Positions 33,589 through 45,416 of a stretch of DNA of 64,000 bases are shown in pieces. The notes beneath the pieces were generated by a model. It worked only from the letters and a program-made list of their open reading frames with translations. It ran no database searches and was not told the DNA's origin. The DNA comes from Atriophallophorus winterbourni (lineage: Eukaryota; Platyhelminthes; Trematoda; Plagiorchiida; Microphallidae): NCBI GenBank assembly GCA_013407085.1, contig JACCGJ010023909.1, positions 1 through 64,000 on the forward strand, read 5' to 3'. Each line of letters starts with the position of its first letter. The first letter of the stretch is position 1. The translations under genes were made by a program, and so were the position numbers.

Positions 33589-33931
33589 TACCTTTCACGC
33601 GCTACTGTGCGGACGTATTTTTCGTCGCTCTGACAATTTTGATCATAACTTAGTTGCATCTTCACGGATTTATACCATTTAAAGAATTCCGAGTATCACT
33701 CAACGACATCTATCGGATTTCATACTTTTCGATCGTACAAGTCAACTTATAGCAAAGTTGCCAGTTTGACAGGAAAAGAACATTTTGTTCACGCGCTCAA
33801 CGTTTTTCCCAGCACCAGCTATCCTACAGATTTTGCAATCACTGCAAAGACCACATTGAACTACAAGTTTCGATACCTTATTTCGTACTATATCTTCTGT
33901 GGTTCACGAATGATCGCGGATTAACTGTTCA

Positions 33932-35359
33932 ATGCCGAAATCTCGCCAACGAACACTGTCGAATCACTCAACGAACAAAACACCCATTATCGATCAATCG
34001 ACAAGCCCTATGCAACTCACAAACATGTGTGAGCGTGTCACGAGATCCACTGCCCGGTCCACGAAAAATATCGATCCAGCTGTGACTGTGGGAAGTATTC
34101 AGGCGACGGCGACACTGAATCGTGGTGACCTCTGCATGTGTTTAAATCCTGTAAGCGTTGATACTGTCTCAGTTAAATGTGCTTTCTGCGGGTTTCACCA
34201 ACACGTGTCATGTGACGAGACTTTAACTGATGAGTATGGCTAGTGAACGATAATGACTATCCATCTGTTTGTTATTTCTGTCATGCCTGTAGAAATTCCA
34301 AATATAAATGGCCATCGCAAGAGTATACATTCAACTGTTGGAAAAGTGTCTAATTTGATAGAGAGTAGACTGTCGCAACTAAAAGAGGAGCTTGCACGAG
34401 TGAAAAATGCTGTAGAGCCATTAATCAAGCCTAAAACATGTAAACTGAACAAACAAATACGCTCAACTTTACCACCACCAAACCAATCTCTGGAAAAGGT
34501 TGAATTGTTGCAGCACAGCACCCAGCAGCGTGTTGTAAACTTCTTAAAGCTGAAACCGTTCACATCGAAGGCCCCATTAGCGAAAGTTGCCGCTAAAGGA
34601 ATTTCTCTTACTGTTATCTGCACCAACGTGCCAGAGTCGACTGAGATGTTATTGTCGAATAGACGCCAGAATAAATTGGCTGAATGGTTGAAACTGTGCA
34701 CTCGCATGAATCTCAAAGCGAGCCACCCGGTTTCGTTGATTCGCTTAAGTCGTCCTCCCAAAGCGTTACACCAAGATAAGCCGTGGTTGCTCAAGGTAGT
34801 AGTGCAAAATGAGAAGGATTTAGAAGATGTACTTCTGTCGACATACTTGCTACGGGACGGCATGGAATATACATCTCGTGTATTTGTTGATGTGCCCTGT
34901 TCGGAGCGGGCAAAATTGCCGCCGGAAGGTAACCAAAATAAAACAAACGATCGCAACAAGCGCACCCTTATTCTCTTAAATTTCCCAGAAGTTGCCACTG
35001 GTTCAGATACAAAGTGTCAATCCAACCACGACCTACAACAATAGAGATTTATTAGTAATACTATCCAAACCACCGATGTAACGGTTATCGATACGTTCCG
35101 AATCCCGAAGTCATCGAATTACGAAGTTAATGGCCCACGACCCATTAAACTGACACTTTTTACCACCACTATGTTGAATACCGTGCTTAACAACTGAAAA
35201 CAATATCAATTCAAAGTTCCACGAGAGATCAAAATTATCAGTAAACACATGAAAACCGGCTCTATCGTGGAAGATGCCAGACCCGTTGGTACTGAGCACA
35301 GTGATGCCGGGACTCCTGCTCAAAAAACGGATGTCGACCTACTCTATCGGAGTCGGTGA
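33932..35359 (+). pseudogene. CR1-like ORF1: zinc finger plus two RRM-like domains
   Basis: Nucleic-acid-binding ORF1 of copy 11, starting at the ATG of 33932. Residues ~65-125: PHD/RING-like cluster CMC, CAFC, HVSC, and PSVCYFCHACRNS in the next frame (34265-34310). The frame leaves at about 34236 and returns by about 34345. A coiled-coil-like Lys/Glu stretch (SRLSQLKEELARVKNAVEPL) follows. RRM-like domain 1: LTVICTNVPES (34610) to LLKVVVQNEKDLEDVLLSTY and RVFVDVPCSERAKL. Domain 2: RTLILLNFPEV (34963) to VIDTFRIPKSSNYEVN and PIKLTLFTTTM. TAG at 35042 and TGA near 35196 interrupt it. RRM identity is inferred from spacing and hydrophobic strands, not from a search. Confidence 0.6.
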
Positions 35360-38320
35360 TGTAATATACCCATTAACACGAGGCCCACCATCTTTGACAC
35401 GTACTCAAGTTACCTGCTCAAATATTCATCATCCAACACTTTTATCAAGATCTACCATCAAATGTTCATACACCAACGCACAATGCTTGATAAATAAGTT
35501 ACCCGAACTAATCGAGCTTCGTCAAGAATATTCACCACTCCTGATAGCCGTAACGGAAACTTGGTTCAATCAGCAATTAGTTGAGGAGGAAATTTCCATC
35601 CCAAACGTTTCATTTTCATCGTACTCAAATGGATCGTGGAGGAGGAGGTGTTGCTATTTACTATGATCAACACCTCACGTTCAGAGAAATCACGGATAAT
35701 AATTTGATACTCGAAGATACACTTTGGTGTTCACTTGAATTAGCAACAGGTGAAAACTGTGTTGTTGGTGTGATTTACCGACCACCGTCAGCAGACGAAG
35801 CATAAAATTCTAGTTTAATTGAGAAAACTCAGCTGGTTGTTTGCAGATATCAAAACAACGTCCTGATCATGGGTGACTTTAATCTCCCTAATTTACTAAA
35901 AAGCGAGATTCTACCGGTGAACTCTCTTGATCACCTATTCTACAAAATGTTCAACAAAATTCCTTTATTCAACCACATCTCAAGCAGCACTCGCTTCAGA
36001 GGAACAAACACACCGTCCATTCCCGATCTTGTTCTGACTAGCGAAGAAAATGTCATCGAGGATATCCGCTATGTAGCACCTTTTGGAAAGAGTGATCATG
36101 TAGTCATTGTTTCCGACTATATATCTGAAGCGAAAAGAGCTATTGATGCTCAGAAGTTGATAAGAAAAATCGATACGGTTGCATTATCAATGTCTCTTCA
36201 AGAAGTCACCGACAAAGCACCGATTAGCACTGATGTCCAACAATGCTGGTCATCGATACTTCAGAAAATCAACCGAAAAATAGAACTCCACTCAGATAAT
36301 GTTTCAAAACAACTCCAAAATGATCCAAATTCGTGATCCAGAGTCTAACACGGAAATGGATAAAGGTAAGAAACTGTGCGTGGAGAATCCGCGTACTGCA
36401 TTCAACACCTGAATCTTGGGAATCTTACCGTTTGTTGAGAATCAAAGTTACTAAAATTGTCCAGGAGGATAAAGAAAAGTATCAAATGAATCTGATGGAT
36501 AAAATTGAACGAACTCCGAAGCTCCTCTTCCATATCGTGAACAGAAAGTCCAGGGTAAAGCCAGGTGTTTCCGCTTTACTTACTACGACTGGAACTACAT
36601 CCACATCTCTCGAAGCCGCTAACGAACTCGCTCAATTTTACTCTAGAGTGTTCTACCCTAACGAGCGCCTATCCTACGATATACCTGCATTCAGATCGCA
36701 GAATACAATACACGAAATCGTTGTGAAACCCGAGAGTGCCCTGGTAAACCTACGTGGTTTTAATACAAAAAATCCCCGGGTGCTGATGAAATAACACCAC
36801 TCATCCTAAAGCAATGCGCCCATGCTCTATTCTCACCACACTCTGACCTTTTCAACCTGTCCTTGAGTTGTAGCACGGTTGCTAATGACTGGAAAAGTGG
36901 ACTAATCACTTTGATATACAAAGGAGGGAACCGATCTGATGTGTCTAACTACAGACCAGTCACGTTGTTGCCAGTGATCGCTAAAGTTCTCGAACGACTT
37001 GAAGCTGACGAGCTCATTAAACATTTGGAACAAAATAAGCTGATTTCGATCGCACAGCACGGATTCAGGACAAGACACTCCTGTCTCACCAATCTTCTCA
37101 TAACTCTTGATAATTGGACTCGAGCCGTGGACGATGGATGCCCTATCCATGCTTGTTACTTGGACATGTCTAAAGCTTTTGATCGTGTTAACCACAGCAT
37201 ACTGCTACAAAAATCGGAGCAGCTCGGGTAAGCGGCAGACTATTGGCCTGGATAAAGGATTACTTGACTGGTAGAGTTATAAGGGTTAGAGTTGATGGGG
37301 CACTATCCAGCCCAGTAGAAGTTACAAGTGGCGTACCTCAAGGCTCAGTCTTGGGACCAATACTCTTCCTCGTGTACGCGAATGATATACCCGAAATCGT
37401 ACGCAGCAAAATCATTTTATTTGCGGATGACATCAAAGTCTGGACTAGCATACGCACCATAGAAGATTTCCAAATTCTCCAAAAAGATCTCGAAGCACTT
37501 CATAATTGGTCCTTGCGGAACTGCTTACCATTCAACATCCAAAAAATGTAAAATGTTGAACGTCGGTAATTCATTCGAATTCACATACTCTCTGGGATCT
37601 CAGCAACTTTCATGGGTTACTGAAGAGAAAGACCTGGGCGTGTGGATTAGCAGTAACCTGAAGTCTTCACGGCACTGCTTTGTTGTATACAAAAAGTCCT
37701 GCCAAATCTTAGCATTGCTCAGAAGGATCTTTGGTCGTTTCTCAAAGCAGATACTCCCACGTATAATTAACACCTATATCAGACCAACAATGGAGTATGG
37801 TGTTCAAGCATGGTCCCCATGGTTACAAAAGGACATGACCTTGCTGCAACGGGTATACCACCGCGCTACAAAACTGGTGACCGGTCTATACAACAGGCCA
37901 TACGAGGAGCGGATTGCAACGCTAAACCTCTTTGTCTTTCCGTACCGTCGTCTCAGGGGTGACTTGATCCTGCTTTTCAACATTCTGCATACAGTGGATC
38001 ACCCACTCGAACACCTGTTTCATCGGCAAGAAGCACGTGGTAGCAGATCGCATGGCTACAAGTTAATTATGCCACACTCCAGATCAAATTGTCGAAGGTT
38101 TTTCTTTGCTGTCAGAGTCTGTTTTCTATGGAACTTCCTGCCCCCACATATCATTTGCGCAACAAGCCTGAACATGTTCAAGACTGAACTTGACAAGTAT
38201 ATGTTGACCAAACCCAACCTTGCACCTGAATACACGTACTCCCTTTCCATTTGTATAAAACATTTGTGTTGTTTTTATGAATTCCCTATATTTTTAATCT
38301 GTGGTTACTGTAAATTATTT
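35360..38320 (+). pseudogene. CR1-like ORF2: APE endonuclease and reverse transcriptase
   Basis: Endonuclease: KCSYTNAQCLINKLPELIEL (35461), IAVTETWF with catalytic Glu, GGGGVAIYYDQHL (frame change near 35640), VVGVIYRPPS, LIMGDFNLPN (35865), RFRGTNTPSIPDLVLT, and VAPFGKSDHVVI with the final Asp-His. RT: GADEITPLIL (36782), NYRPVTLLPVIAKVLERL, motif A CYLDMSKAFDRVNHSI (37155), SGVPQGSVLGPILF (37330), motif C IILFADDIKVW (37410), and DLGVWISSNL. The conserved tail RRIFGRFSKQILPRIINTYI to NCRRFFFAVRVCFLWNFLPP ends near 38240. Key residues are kept, but the frame changes at about 35640, 36330, 36780, 37230 and 37550, and there is a TAA at 35803. Confidence 0.8.
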
Positions 38321-38367
38321 GCTTTTTGGACCATTAAAACTTTGTATTACTTTGAATTACTTTGAAT

Positions 38368-38580
38368 ATGTATGTATGTATGCGTGTATGTATGTATGTA
38401 CGTATGTACGTACGTGCGTATTTATGCCTGTATGTTTGTATGTATGCTATTATGCTTTTATGTATGATAGTATATATGTATGTATGAATGCATGCATGTA
38501 TGTATGCATTTATGTATATATGTGTATGTGTGTATATTTGTATGGATGAATGAAAGTATGTATCTATGTATGAAATTATG
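38368..38580. repeat. TATG microsatellite, right-hand part
   Basis: Imperfect (TATG)n directly after the 3' tail of the CR1 element; probably the continuation of the 32850-33588 array before the insertion. Confidence 0.9.
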
Positions 38581-38699
38581 TATGCGCATCCTTAAGTAGT
38601 TATGCTTGTATGTAGTGGTTGCCAAGATGACTAACAAAGAGAAAGTGTAGATCTGCGAGAAAGTTTCATGCCACCATAATTATTTCGACTGACTCTTCA

Positions 38700-40185
38700 C
38701 ACTTCAAGATTCAAGATTCAAGAATTTATGGTCACAAAAAGCACATAGCTTCACAATTACCATATCATAGTAAATATGCGTTCAATAAGAGGTATAAAAA
38801 ACAATTATACGATGTCACTAGAGTCAAGTAATATGCTTACCCTGTGTCAATACACAGACATCGTCGAATCGTTATGTAACAATTAAGTGTCCAAGGTTTG
38901 AGTGAATGTTTGGATACAGGGAGAGGTGATAATTGCTTCGGGAAGGGCATTCCATAGGAAACAGACACGTACCGAATAGAAATATCGGCGACAATTAATA
39001 CGTGAATGGGGAATTTGTAGTGCGGCTGAGTGGCTACGTATAATTCCTGATTCACGGTATTTGAACAAATGTTTGAGTGGATGATCTGGAGTATTCAATA
39101 TTTTGTAAGTAATGATAACGTCACTTCGAAGTCTACGTTGCAGTGGAGAGGGGAGCTTTAGCTTTTTCAACCTTTCCTCGTAAGGTCTCGAAAACCACGC
39201 ACGAGTTTAGTTGCACGATGATATATCCTGTCAAGCAAGAATATATCTTTTTTCATCCACGGAGACCATGCTTGCGATGCATGTTTCATTGTGGGAATGA
39301 AGTAGGTCTTCATGATGATTGGCAACGTTCCAGGCGTAGAGGTTCTGAAGATCCGTCGGAGCATACCTAGAAGCTTTGAAGCACGCTTGTAAATGACCTC
39401 ACAATGCACGCTGTTCTTTAGGCTGCCACATATCCAGACTCCAAGATCCTTCTCCGATTCGGTCCAGCTCAAAATCGTCTGCTCAAATTGATATTCGTAC
39501 TGAAAGGGCTTACCGATTTGCAGTAACTTGCATTTTTGAAAATTGAACGGCAGTTTATTTCTAACTGACCATTCGTGTAGTGCATCTAAATCACTTTGAA
39601 GTTTTATGCAGTCTGCAGTTTATTTTATTCGCATCCAAAGTTTAACATCATCCGCAAAAAAGAACTACCTTGCATGAGAGCGTTTCAGGTAAATCATTGG
39701 TGTAAACTAAGAAAAGCTTTGAACCGAGAACGGAACCACTGGATGTATAAATGGCTCGTGATTGTACTCCGTTATTTGAACGGTTGCCTTGCGCCCATTG
39801 AGGTAGCTTTCGAACCATACGAGTAGCTTCCCGTCAATACCAATCTGCTTCAGCTTCTGTGGCAACAGGAAGTTATCAACTCTGTCGGAAGCTCTCAACA
39901 TATCCAGATGGCACGCGTGCACACTGTCTCCTGCGTCAACGGTTTGGGTCCAATCGTTTAATACCGTCAGCAAGTTTTTCAAGCATGAGCGAGCTTTACG
40001 AAACCCATGCTCGGTGACAGATAGTATATTTTGTAATTCCAAGTGATGAACTATATTTTCCGTCACTATGCGCTCCATCACTTTGGATATCACAGGGAGT
40101 AGGGTGACAGGACGGTAGTTCGCGGGATCTGAAAGGCTACCACACTTATAAATTGGTGAAATTAGGGCTGTTAATCGACCAACGC
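38700..40185 (-). mobile_element. CR1-like LINE, 5'-truncated copy 12 (RT to 3' end)
   Basis: Reading leftward: RT begins LISPIYKCGSLSDPANYRPV (40150), then MERIVTENIVHHLELQNILS, HGFRKARSCLKNLLTV, motif A CHLDMLRASDRVDNF (39905; the usual SKAFD is changed to RASD), and motif C FADDVKLW (39650). ESEKDLGVWICGSLKNS (39460) and RRIYHRATKL-type blocks follow, then RRLRSDVIITYKILNT (39120) and NCRRYFYSVRVCFLWNALPE (38970), with a stop near 38883. A 3' UTR ends in the heptamer tail ATCTTGA (TTCAAGATTCAAGATTCAAG on the + strand, 38703-38722). Two or more frameshifts and an eroded motif A mean it is dead. Confidence 0.8.
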
Positions 40186-40385
40186 TATTTTTAATTTATT
40201 TTAACTTCCTCGGTATTTATGGAATTCGTCTTTACAGAACGCGGTTTTGTGAAATAATATGTTGAAATATTGAGTACAGTGGGAACGGTTGCATTATTGT
40301 GCCTTTAAACATTCGTCCTTCTCGTTTCTTATATTATTTGTGTATTTATCACTGGAAGTATAAATAAAATAAATAAATTGTTTTG
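40186..40385 (+). other. Possible LINE 3' tail, AAATAAATAA-rich
   Basis: AT-rich with ATAAATAAAATAAATAAATT at 40360-40379, which could be the tail of a + strand LINE or simple sequence. No coding remnant is seen. Confidence 0.25.
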
Positions 40386-40389
40386 ATGC

Positions 40390-40620
40390 AATGCCAGTTT
40401 AGATGATAACCTGCGTTTGTTCTTGCCACACTGAATACTTATCTCCACAGTTTGGTTTTATTTGTGCCGCGCTATACACAAATCGCCTGAGAATCTCCTT
40501 CTTCGGCGTTATCCAGGTTGCCTTGAACGATATTATTGTATGTATGTATGAAAACACAAGCCTGATCCAGGCAAAGTGCCGCACAGTCATAGACTGCACG
40601 TAGGCGATATTACTGTCAGG
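40390..40620 (-). repeat. Dispersed repeat fragment, related to the insertion at 45.58-46.03 kb
   Basis: CACAAGCCTGATCCAGGCAA (40554-40573), then AGTGCCGCACAGTCA, is almost identical in reverse complement to 45820-45866, including a preceding TGTATGTATGTAT. In the other locus the segment belongs to a probable solo LTR, so this may be a decayed LTR piece. The orientation label is relative only. Confidence 0.4.
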
Positions 40621-40639
40621 TTGCCCAGGCCGATAATAT

Positions 40640-41865
40640 TGTTAAATGAGAGGAAATTGCATCCCTTCACCCAGAAGATCGTTAACGGATTCTACAAGAT
40701 CAAATGAAAGAACGATTCTCGTAAATCACTAGTCGATTGAAGTGACCAGCACAAACGTAGCACCTGCAAAATTTGCTCGGGAACATTTCGATCCTTTAAT
40801 GAGCGTTTACTAATCATCAACATGACTGTCAGTCTTTCGTCACCTCACTAGCATTTCAGAAACAGATATTTTTATATCCGATGAAAGAATATATCTACCA
40901 AATACGCGGTAATTATCTCCTCTTATTTTATTTTGAAGCTTCCATCCCACTCAATCAAACTCGAATAATTTGAATGAAAATAGTTTTTTATTTACTGCCG
41001 GTAAGGATGACGCTACTTGACAGAACAACATAGTAAATCCGAATTTAAATTCCATCTTATTCAAACTGATCACATGTTCACACCTAAAATTATTCGTTTG
41101 AATTGTAGTGAAAGTTAGAGAGTGCCGCAAAAATACCGAATATAAATGATAGGACTTGATTTTACCAACATATAGCTAAGAAGTATTATTAGTGTGATTG
41201 CGTGGCATGTTATCCGGCAAAGCGAACAAAAGCGCCAATTCCCTATTTTTGCCCATAGGCGCATTTTTAGCTTCTCATTAGCAATATAATTCGCTGCTCG
41301 AATTTTCATTGATGTCGAAAATTATATTTGTTGCTCCATTTCATCATCCCGTTTGCCCATGTGTGTAGTATCTGCTGCGGTGTTTCTGTCCCGTGAGAAG
41401 AAGAAGAAGAAGAAGAAAATGACTTTATTCGTGTACATGAATTTTCAGCAACTAACCAATGACCCGAAGTGATACTACGCGCGTTAAAATTGTCACCTCA
41501 CGAAACGTATGAGTAAAGATGGTGTGAACAATTAGCAGGCCTACCGTTATTAGCACCTCTAATAGAATTATCATTGAAATCGTTCCTTCTCTTTTAACTT
41601 TGACTTAGTTCAGAGATAAGTACAAGCGAGCAATTAAATTGTTTTCACCCTCGTTTGATACTTGTATTATAATAAATCGCTTTTTCTGAATATAAAATTG
41701 TCTTTTCCACAACGAATAATACTTTGATGTTAATAATGAACATGATCGAACCGGCCAAAACGTGTAATACACTATGATTACAGAGCATCGAGGGTTCAAC
41801 TGGAGCACTAAATTCAACAATTGATCTAATGTTTCGCGAGTCATGGACTCTGACAGCAACGTCAA
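40640..41865. other. Unassigned DNA with a GAA microsatellite
   Basis: No gene recognised. A perfect (GAA)n run occupies 41395-41417. The rest is AT-rich. Confidence 0.4.
41395..41417. repeat. GAA trinucleotide microsatellite
   Basis: About seven perfect GAA units followed by GAAAATG. Confidence 0.9.
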
Positions 41866-41869
41866 GCAC

Positions 41870-44640
41870 TTTGCGTGCACGCGTGGTCCTGTTTCACCGA
41901 GCAGAATAGCTTCTGCTGAGAAGAGATGAGGCGAAGGCAGCCGCCTGTCGCTGCAAAATCGGTTCGCGTATGGCAAGGATGCTCGAAAGTTTATTAATGC
42001 CTAGGGGAATAAAAACCCTCATCTCAAAAAACCACTGCCTTGTGGATCAATCCAAAAATAAGAGTCGCTTCAGGATTCAACCAAACCGCAGTCCTGCTAC
42101 AGCCTCGTTATCCAAACGTATCAGTGCAGCTATTTCTTCGGTTCAAGTGGTGCGGTGAAAAAGGAGAACTTGCTGCATGGGCAACAGCTAGTTCTCCATA
42201 TTAAAGTGCCCTTACGCACATCTCAACTCAACAATGGTGAGCACACTCCATCCCGTTTCTATGGTTAAGCAGCAGATCACGGTTGAAAGCTCTGGCTCGA
42301 CTGGCGTAGATCCTGAATCCTGGACCCGCTTCCGACTAGTGGACTGAAATTAGCCGCAGTTATCAAGAAGCTGTGGTTACTAGAGATTTTCATATTAAGT
42401 ATATTGAGATCAAGTTAGCCATTGGTCCGAACAAAATTAAAATGGCTCCAATTAAGTATGTAACTAGTAACCCGATTGTCGACAAAACTCAGTAAATGGA
42501 AAGCTTAGTAGGGTTCTTCTCATTACTTTCAATTTGGGACAGTACGTCTGTATCGCATGCCCTTGAACATGTTGAGCGTTTGCCAACCATTACACCTCTA
42601 GATACTCATTGTACTCTTGATGAGATCATTAGGGTAATCAATACTTTTGAAAATGGGAAGGCCACCGGTGACTAAGGAATTCCTCCATATCTCATTAAAT
42701 ACAGCAGAACAGCCTCTCAAACATTTGTTGATTCAGTGCTGGCAGGTAGTGTGTGTCCCGCGAGAGATGCGAGACACGACGTTCATCAAGCTATTTAGGA
42801 ATACAAGTGATGAAGTTGATGAAGATGATAGAGGTGACTGCACCAATTACAGTGAAAGCTCCCTTCCAAATTTCGTAAGCAATTTTTTTGCCAATGTCTT
42901 GTACATCCGGATACAAGTTCTATGTCATATCATTTATCTAAATCCTAATGTGGATTACGCAGTATAAGATAATCTGTTGACATGATCTTCTCCAAGAGAC
43001 AACTTTAAGAAAAATGTCGGAAACATTGTATGCTATTTTATATTGATTTAACGAAGGCATTCGACAATGTCAGCATGGAATTTTTTTGATGCTTGATCTT
43101 AAAGCCTGTTCACCTTGACCGCTCAAAATCTGACATGAAAGGCTCAGTCCATTTTAAGCTATCGTTTCTGAAGACTTTCAAATTCACAGTGGATTCAAGC
43201 GAGTATGTTTTCTTGCTTCTACGCCTTCCAGCAACTCCATTGCTATGCTTTTGAAGCAGGCTTTCGTGACGAGAACAGAAAGGAAATACCCACGCATGCG
43301 AAGTTATGGCGGACTTTTTAACCTCAACCGGTTGATAGCACGAACCAATTTGCGGGATGTGTTAATCCGTGACCCAATGTTTGCCAAACGATTGAGCCAT
43401 TATTGCTCACACCAAAGAACACCTCTAGTTACGAATGGATTGTTTTTACTCGACATGTGAACAATTTGGTCTAACATTCAGAATGAGAAATATCAAGGTC
43501 ATTCGTCAAGGGATTGTATCGCCTGTAATCCTCACTTACAGAAACTGTCAGCTTAAGCCATTACATCATTTCATATATATTAGTTCAACACGGAGATTTT
43601 TGAATGAATTGACTGAATAGCTGTTATTTTTGGGTTAAGGCCCTAGTAGTGTTATCTAACGACTGCGTTCAAGCGACGGCTTTGTCTTTTGAACCTCCTC
43701 GTCTTTGCTCAAATAACAACGCACGTATTACGAATATTCTCTTTTCTGGAGTGACTGTGTTGTGCAGTCAAATCAAAGTTGAAGAAAAAATAAATGAAAA
43801 TGCAGAAAAAGGGCAGGACTGTTGCTTGCTGCTTGTTGATTATCTGGTATCCGATATCATGCTGTTAGTTGCTTCGCGCCATTTGATTTTTTGAAACGGG
43901 GTCGATGTGACTGGACTGGCGGTTAAGGTCAATCAAAATACACGTGATGCTGACAGACTTTTGATTCGCATGTTAGCGAAAGATAGAATAAATAGAAGTG
44001 TACTATTATAATGTGTAGAGAAACTGTTCTGCTACAATTTTGTCAGATTTCACTCTCGTGTTTGGAATAACCGAATGTTGACTGTCAAGACAATGATGAT
44101 TGTATACAGCTCGTGCGTACTAAAAACTTTACTTTACGACAGTGAAACCTGAACTACACACGCAATACACAAACATAAGCTGAAGGATTTCCATCTCCGA
44201 AGCATCAGTTGCACCTGGAATATATTATAGTTTGACAAACCGACTAAGGTTGAGGTGCTCTCAAACGGTGGTCTACAGAACTGATTCACGAAACCACCGC
44301 ATGAGTTTACTTGATCACGTCTACAGAATGGGAAATGGTCGTATTTTGCATAAGCTACACCATACAGAGTTGAAAACAGGAAGTTGACTATCGTGCAGAC
44401 CACACTTCCGGTACAATGACATTTTCAAATGAGAAACAAATGCTCTTGGCTTTACCTAGCGAGCTGCAAAGTTCTTGCTGTTGACGACTTACATTGGAGG
44501 CATTGTGTAAAGCGTCGCCTCCGTGATTAAGAAGAGCAGGTAGAGTTGTTAGCTAAAGAACGCAGATCACGCCTATGCAGTTCAACTGACGCCGATCTAT
44601 ATGTTTAGTCATATAAAATGCTTTAGCGCATCACATATAT
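41870..44640 (+). mobile_element. LINE-X, heavily deleted + strand copy
   Basis: Same LINE type as 52.2-56.5 kb. The 5' leader at 41880-42320 matches the leader there (CACGCGTGGTCCTGT at 41878; GCAACAGCTAGTTCTCCATA at 42181). The endonuclease is deleted. RT pieces follow: DEIIRVINTFENGKATGD (42620), LFYIDLTKAFDNVSMEFF (motif A, 43035), KRLSHYCSH where FADD should be (43385; the catalytic motif is destroyed), LKPLHHFIYISSTRR for the FTYLGS block (43555), RVWNNRMLTVKTMM (44070), LLYDSETWTTHAIHKHKL-type tail, and WRHCVKRRLRD (44505). A ~450-base block (43600-44010) shared with 56.7 and 60.2 kb lies in the middle. Confidence 0.7.
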
Positions 44641-44649
44641 AAGAATTGG

Positions 44650-45416
44650 CGACGGTGTGTGGAACAATATTTTATCGTATCGCATGATGTTAGTGCCGTT
44701 GGAATTCGTACAATATTTGCTCAATTAACGAAGCACATCTCCGAAGAGTTAATACAGCGAATGGCATTCCGGACAATCCATACTCCAGGTTCTGAACAAC
44801 CAATTGACAGTCTACTTCGAAACATCAACGAATTCCATTATCAGCGAGATGAAGGAATGACATTCGAGAATTGGCACTGAAGTTACTTGGATGTGTTCAT
44901 GGTTAATTTTGTTAAGCTAGATGAGAAGACACGTGTACGAATGTTGTTACGGAAGTTTGGGATATTGAAACATGGAAAATACTGATATTTTATTCTTCCA
45001 AAAAGCCCGAAAGATTTTAGTTTGGTACAAACCATTGAATAGCTCAGTAGCATTTTTGGCGAACGCTCATCATCGTTCAATATCAGATTAAACTGTATGC
45101 AAATCACAAAGGGTGTTGATGAGGATATCATAACATACACTGGCAGATTCAATCAGCAGTGTAGACGTTTCAAACTTAAAAACCTTTCAAAGCACGCTTT
45201 CAACAATCAGATATTTGTTTGTAGATTGCAGTCTCTCAATTACTGAGTTACGAACAAAATTTTTATCAAAGCTGGAAGCCGACACCGACGTGACATTAGA
45301 GAGAGTCAGTGAAGAATGCCATAAATTGCTAAATCTGATGCATGATTATAAAATGATAGAACACCATGCATGGCCACCAATCTCAAATATAAATACGATT
45401 CAATCTGATAAGACAA
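44650..45416 (+). pseudogene. Ty3/gypsy gag fragment (CsRn1/Mag-like), left part
   Basis: Capsid region of a gypsy-class gag, over several frames: REINEFHYQRDEGMTFENWH-type start (44815), DVFMVNFVKLDEKTRVRMLL (44890), RKFGILKHGKYxYFILPKSP, IFGERSSSFNIRLNC (45050), YTGRFNQQCRRFKLKNLS (45133), FVCRLQSLN (45205), TLERVSEECHKLLNLMHDYK (45296). This order is that of CsRn1/Mag-type gags found widely in trematodes and arthropods. The frame is cut at 45416 by an RTE-like LINE. Its continuation, the zinc knuckle and protease, resumes at 50437. ATTGGCGACGG at 44644 could be the primer binding region. Confidence 0.7.
45406..45416 (+). repeat. 11-bp target site duplication, left copy
   Basis: TGATAAGACAA, identical to 50426-50436, at the 3' end of the family R LINE insertion in gypsy gag. 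Confidence 0.85.

Larger units (their letters stand above)
33589..38367 (+). mobile_element. CR1-like LINE, near full length (copy 11)
   Basis: About 4.8 kb with a 5' leader (33589-33931), ORF1, ORF2 and a 3' end of imperfect ATTACTTTGA repeats (38347-38367). It is the reference copy for the family in this window. Both sides are TATG microsatellite (32850-33588 and 38368-38580), so it appears to have inserted into a TATG array. All main motifs of EN and RT are present but split by several frameshifts, so it is probably inactive. A 3' copy of the same subfamily, only about 5% different, lies at 58815-59823. Confidence 0.85.

Noticed and set aside
33007..33682. Long open frames on both strands encoding Tyr-Ile-His or Met-Tyr-Val-Cys repeats
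   Set aside because: They are translations of the TATG microsatellite, open in every frame because the 4-bp unit contains no stop in those frames.
34240..34998. 252-codon - strand frame
   Set aside because: Antisense of the CR1 ORF1, which has the zinc finger and RRM-like motifs on the + strand.
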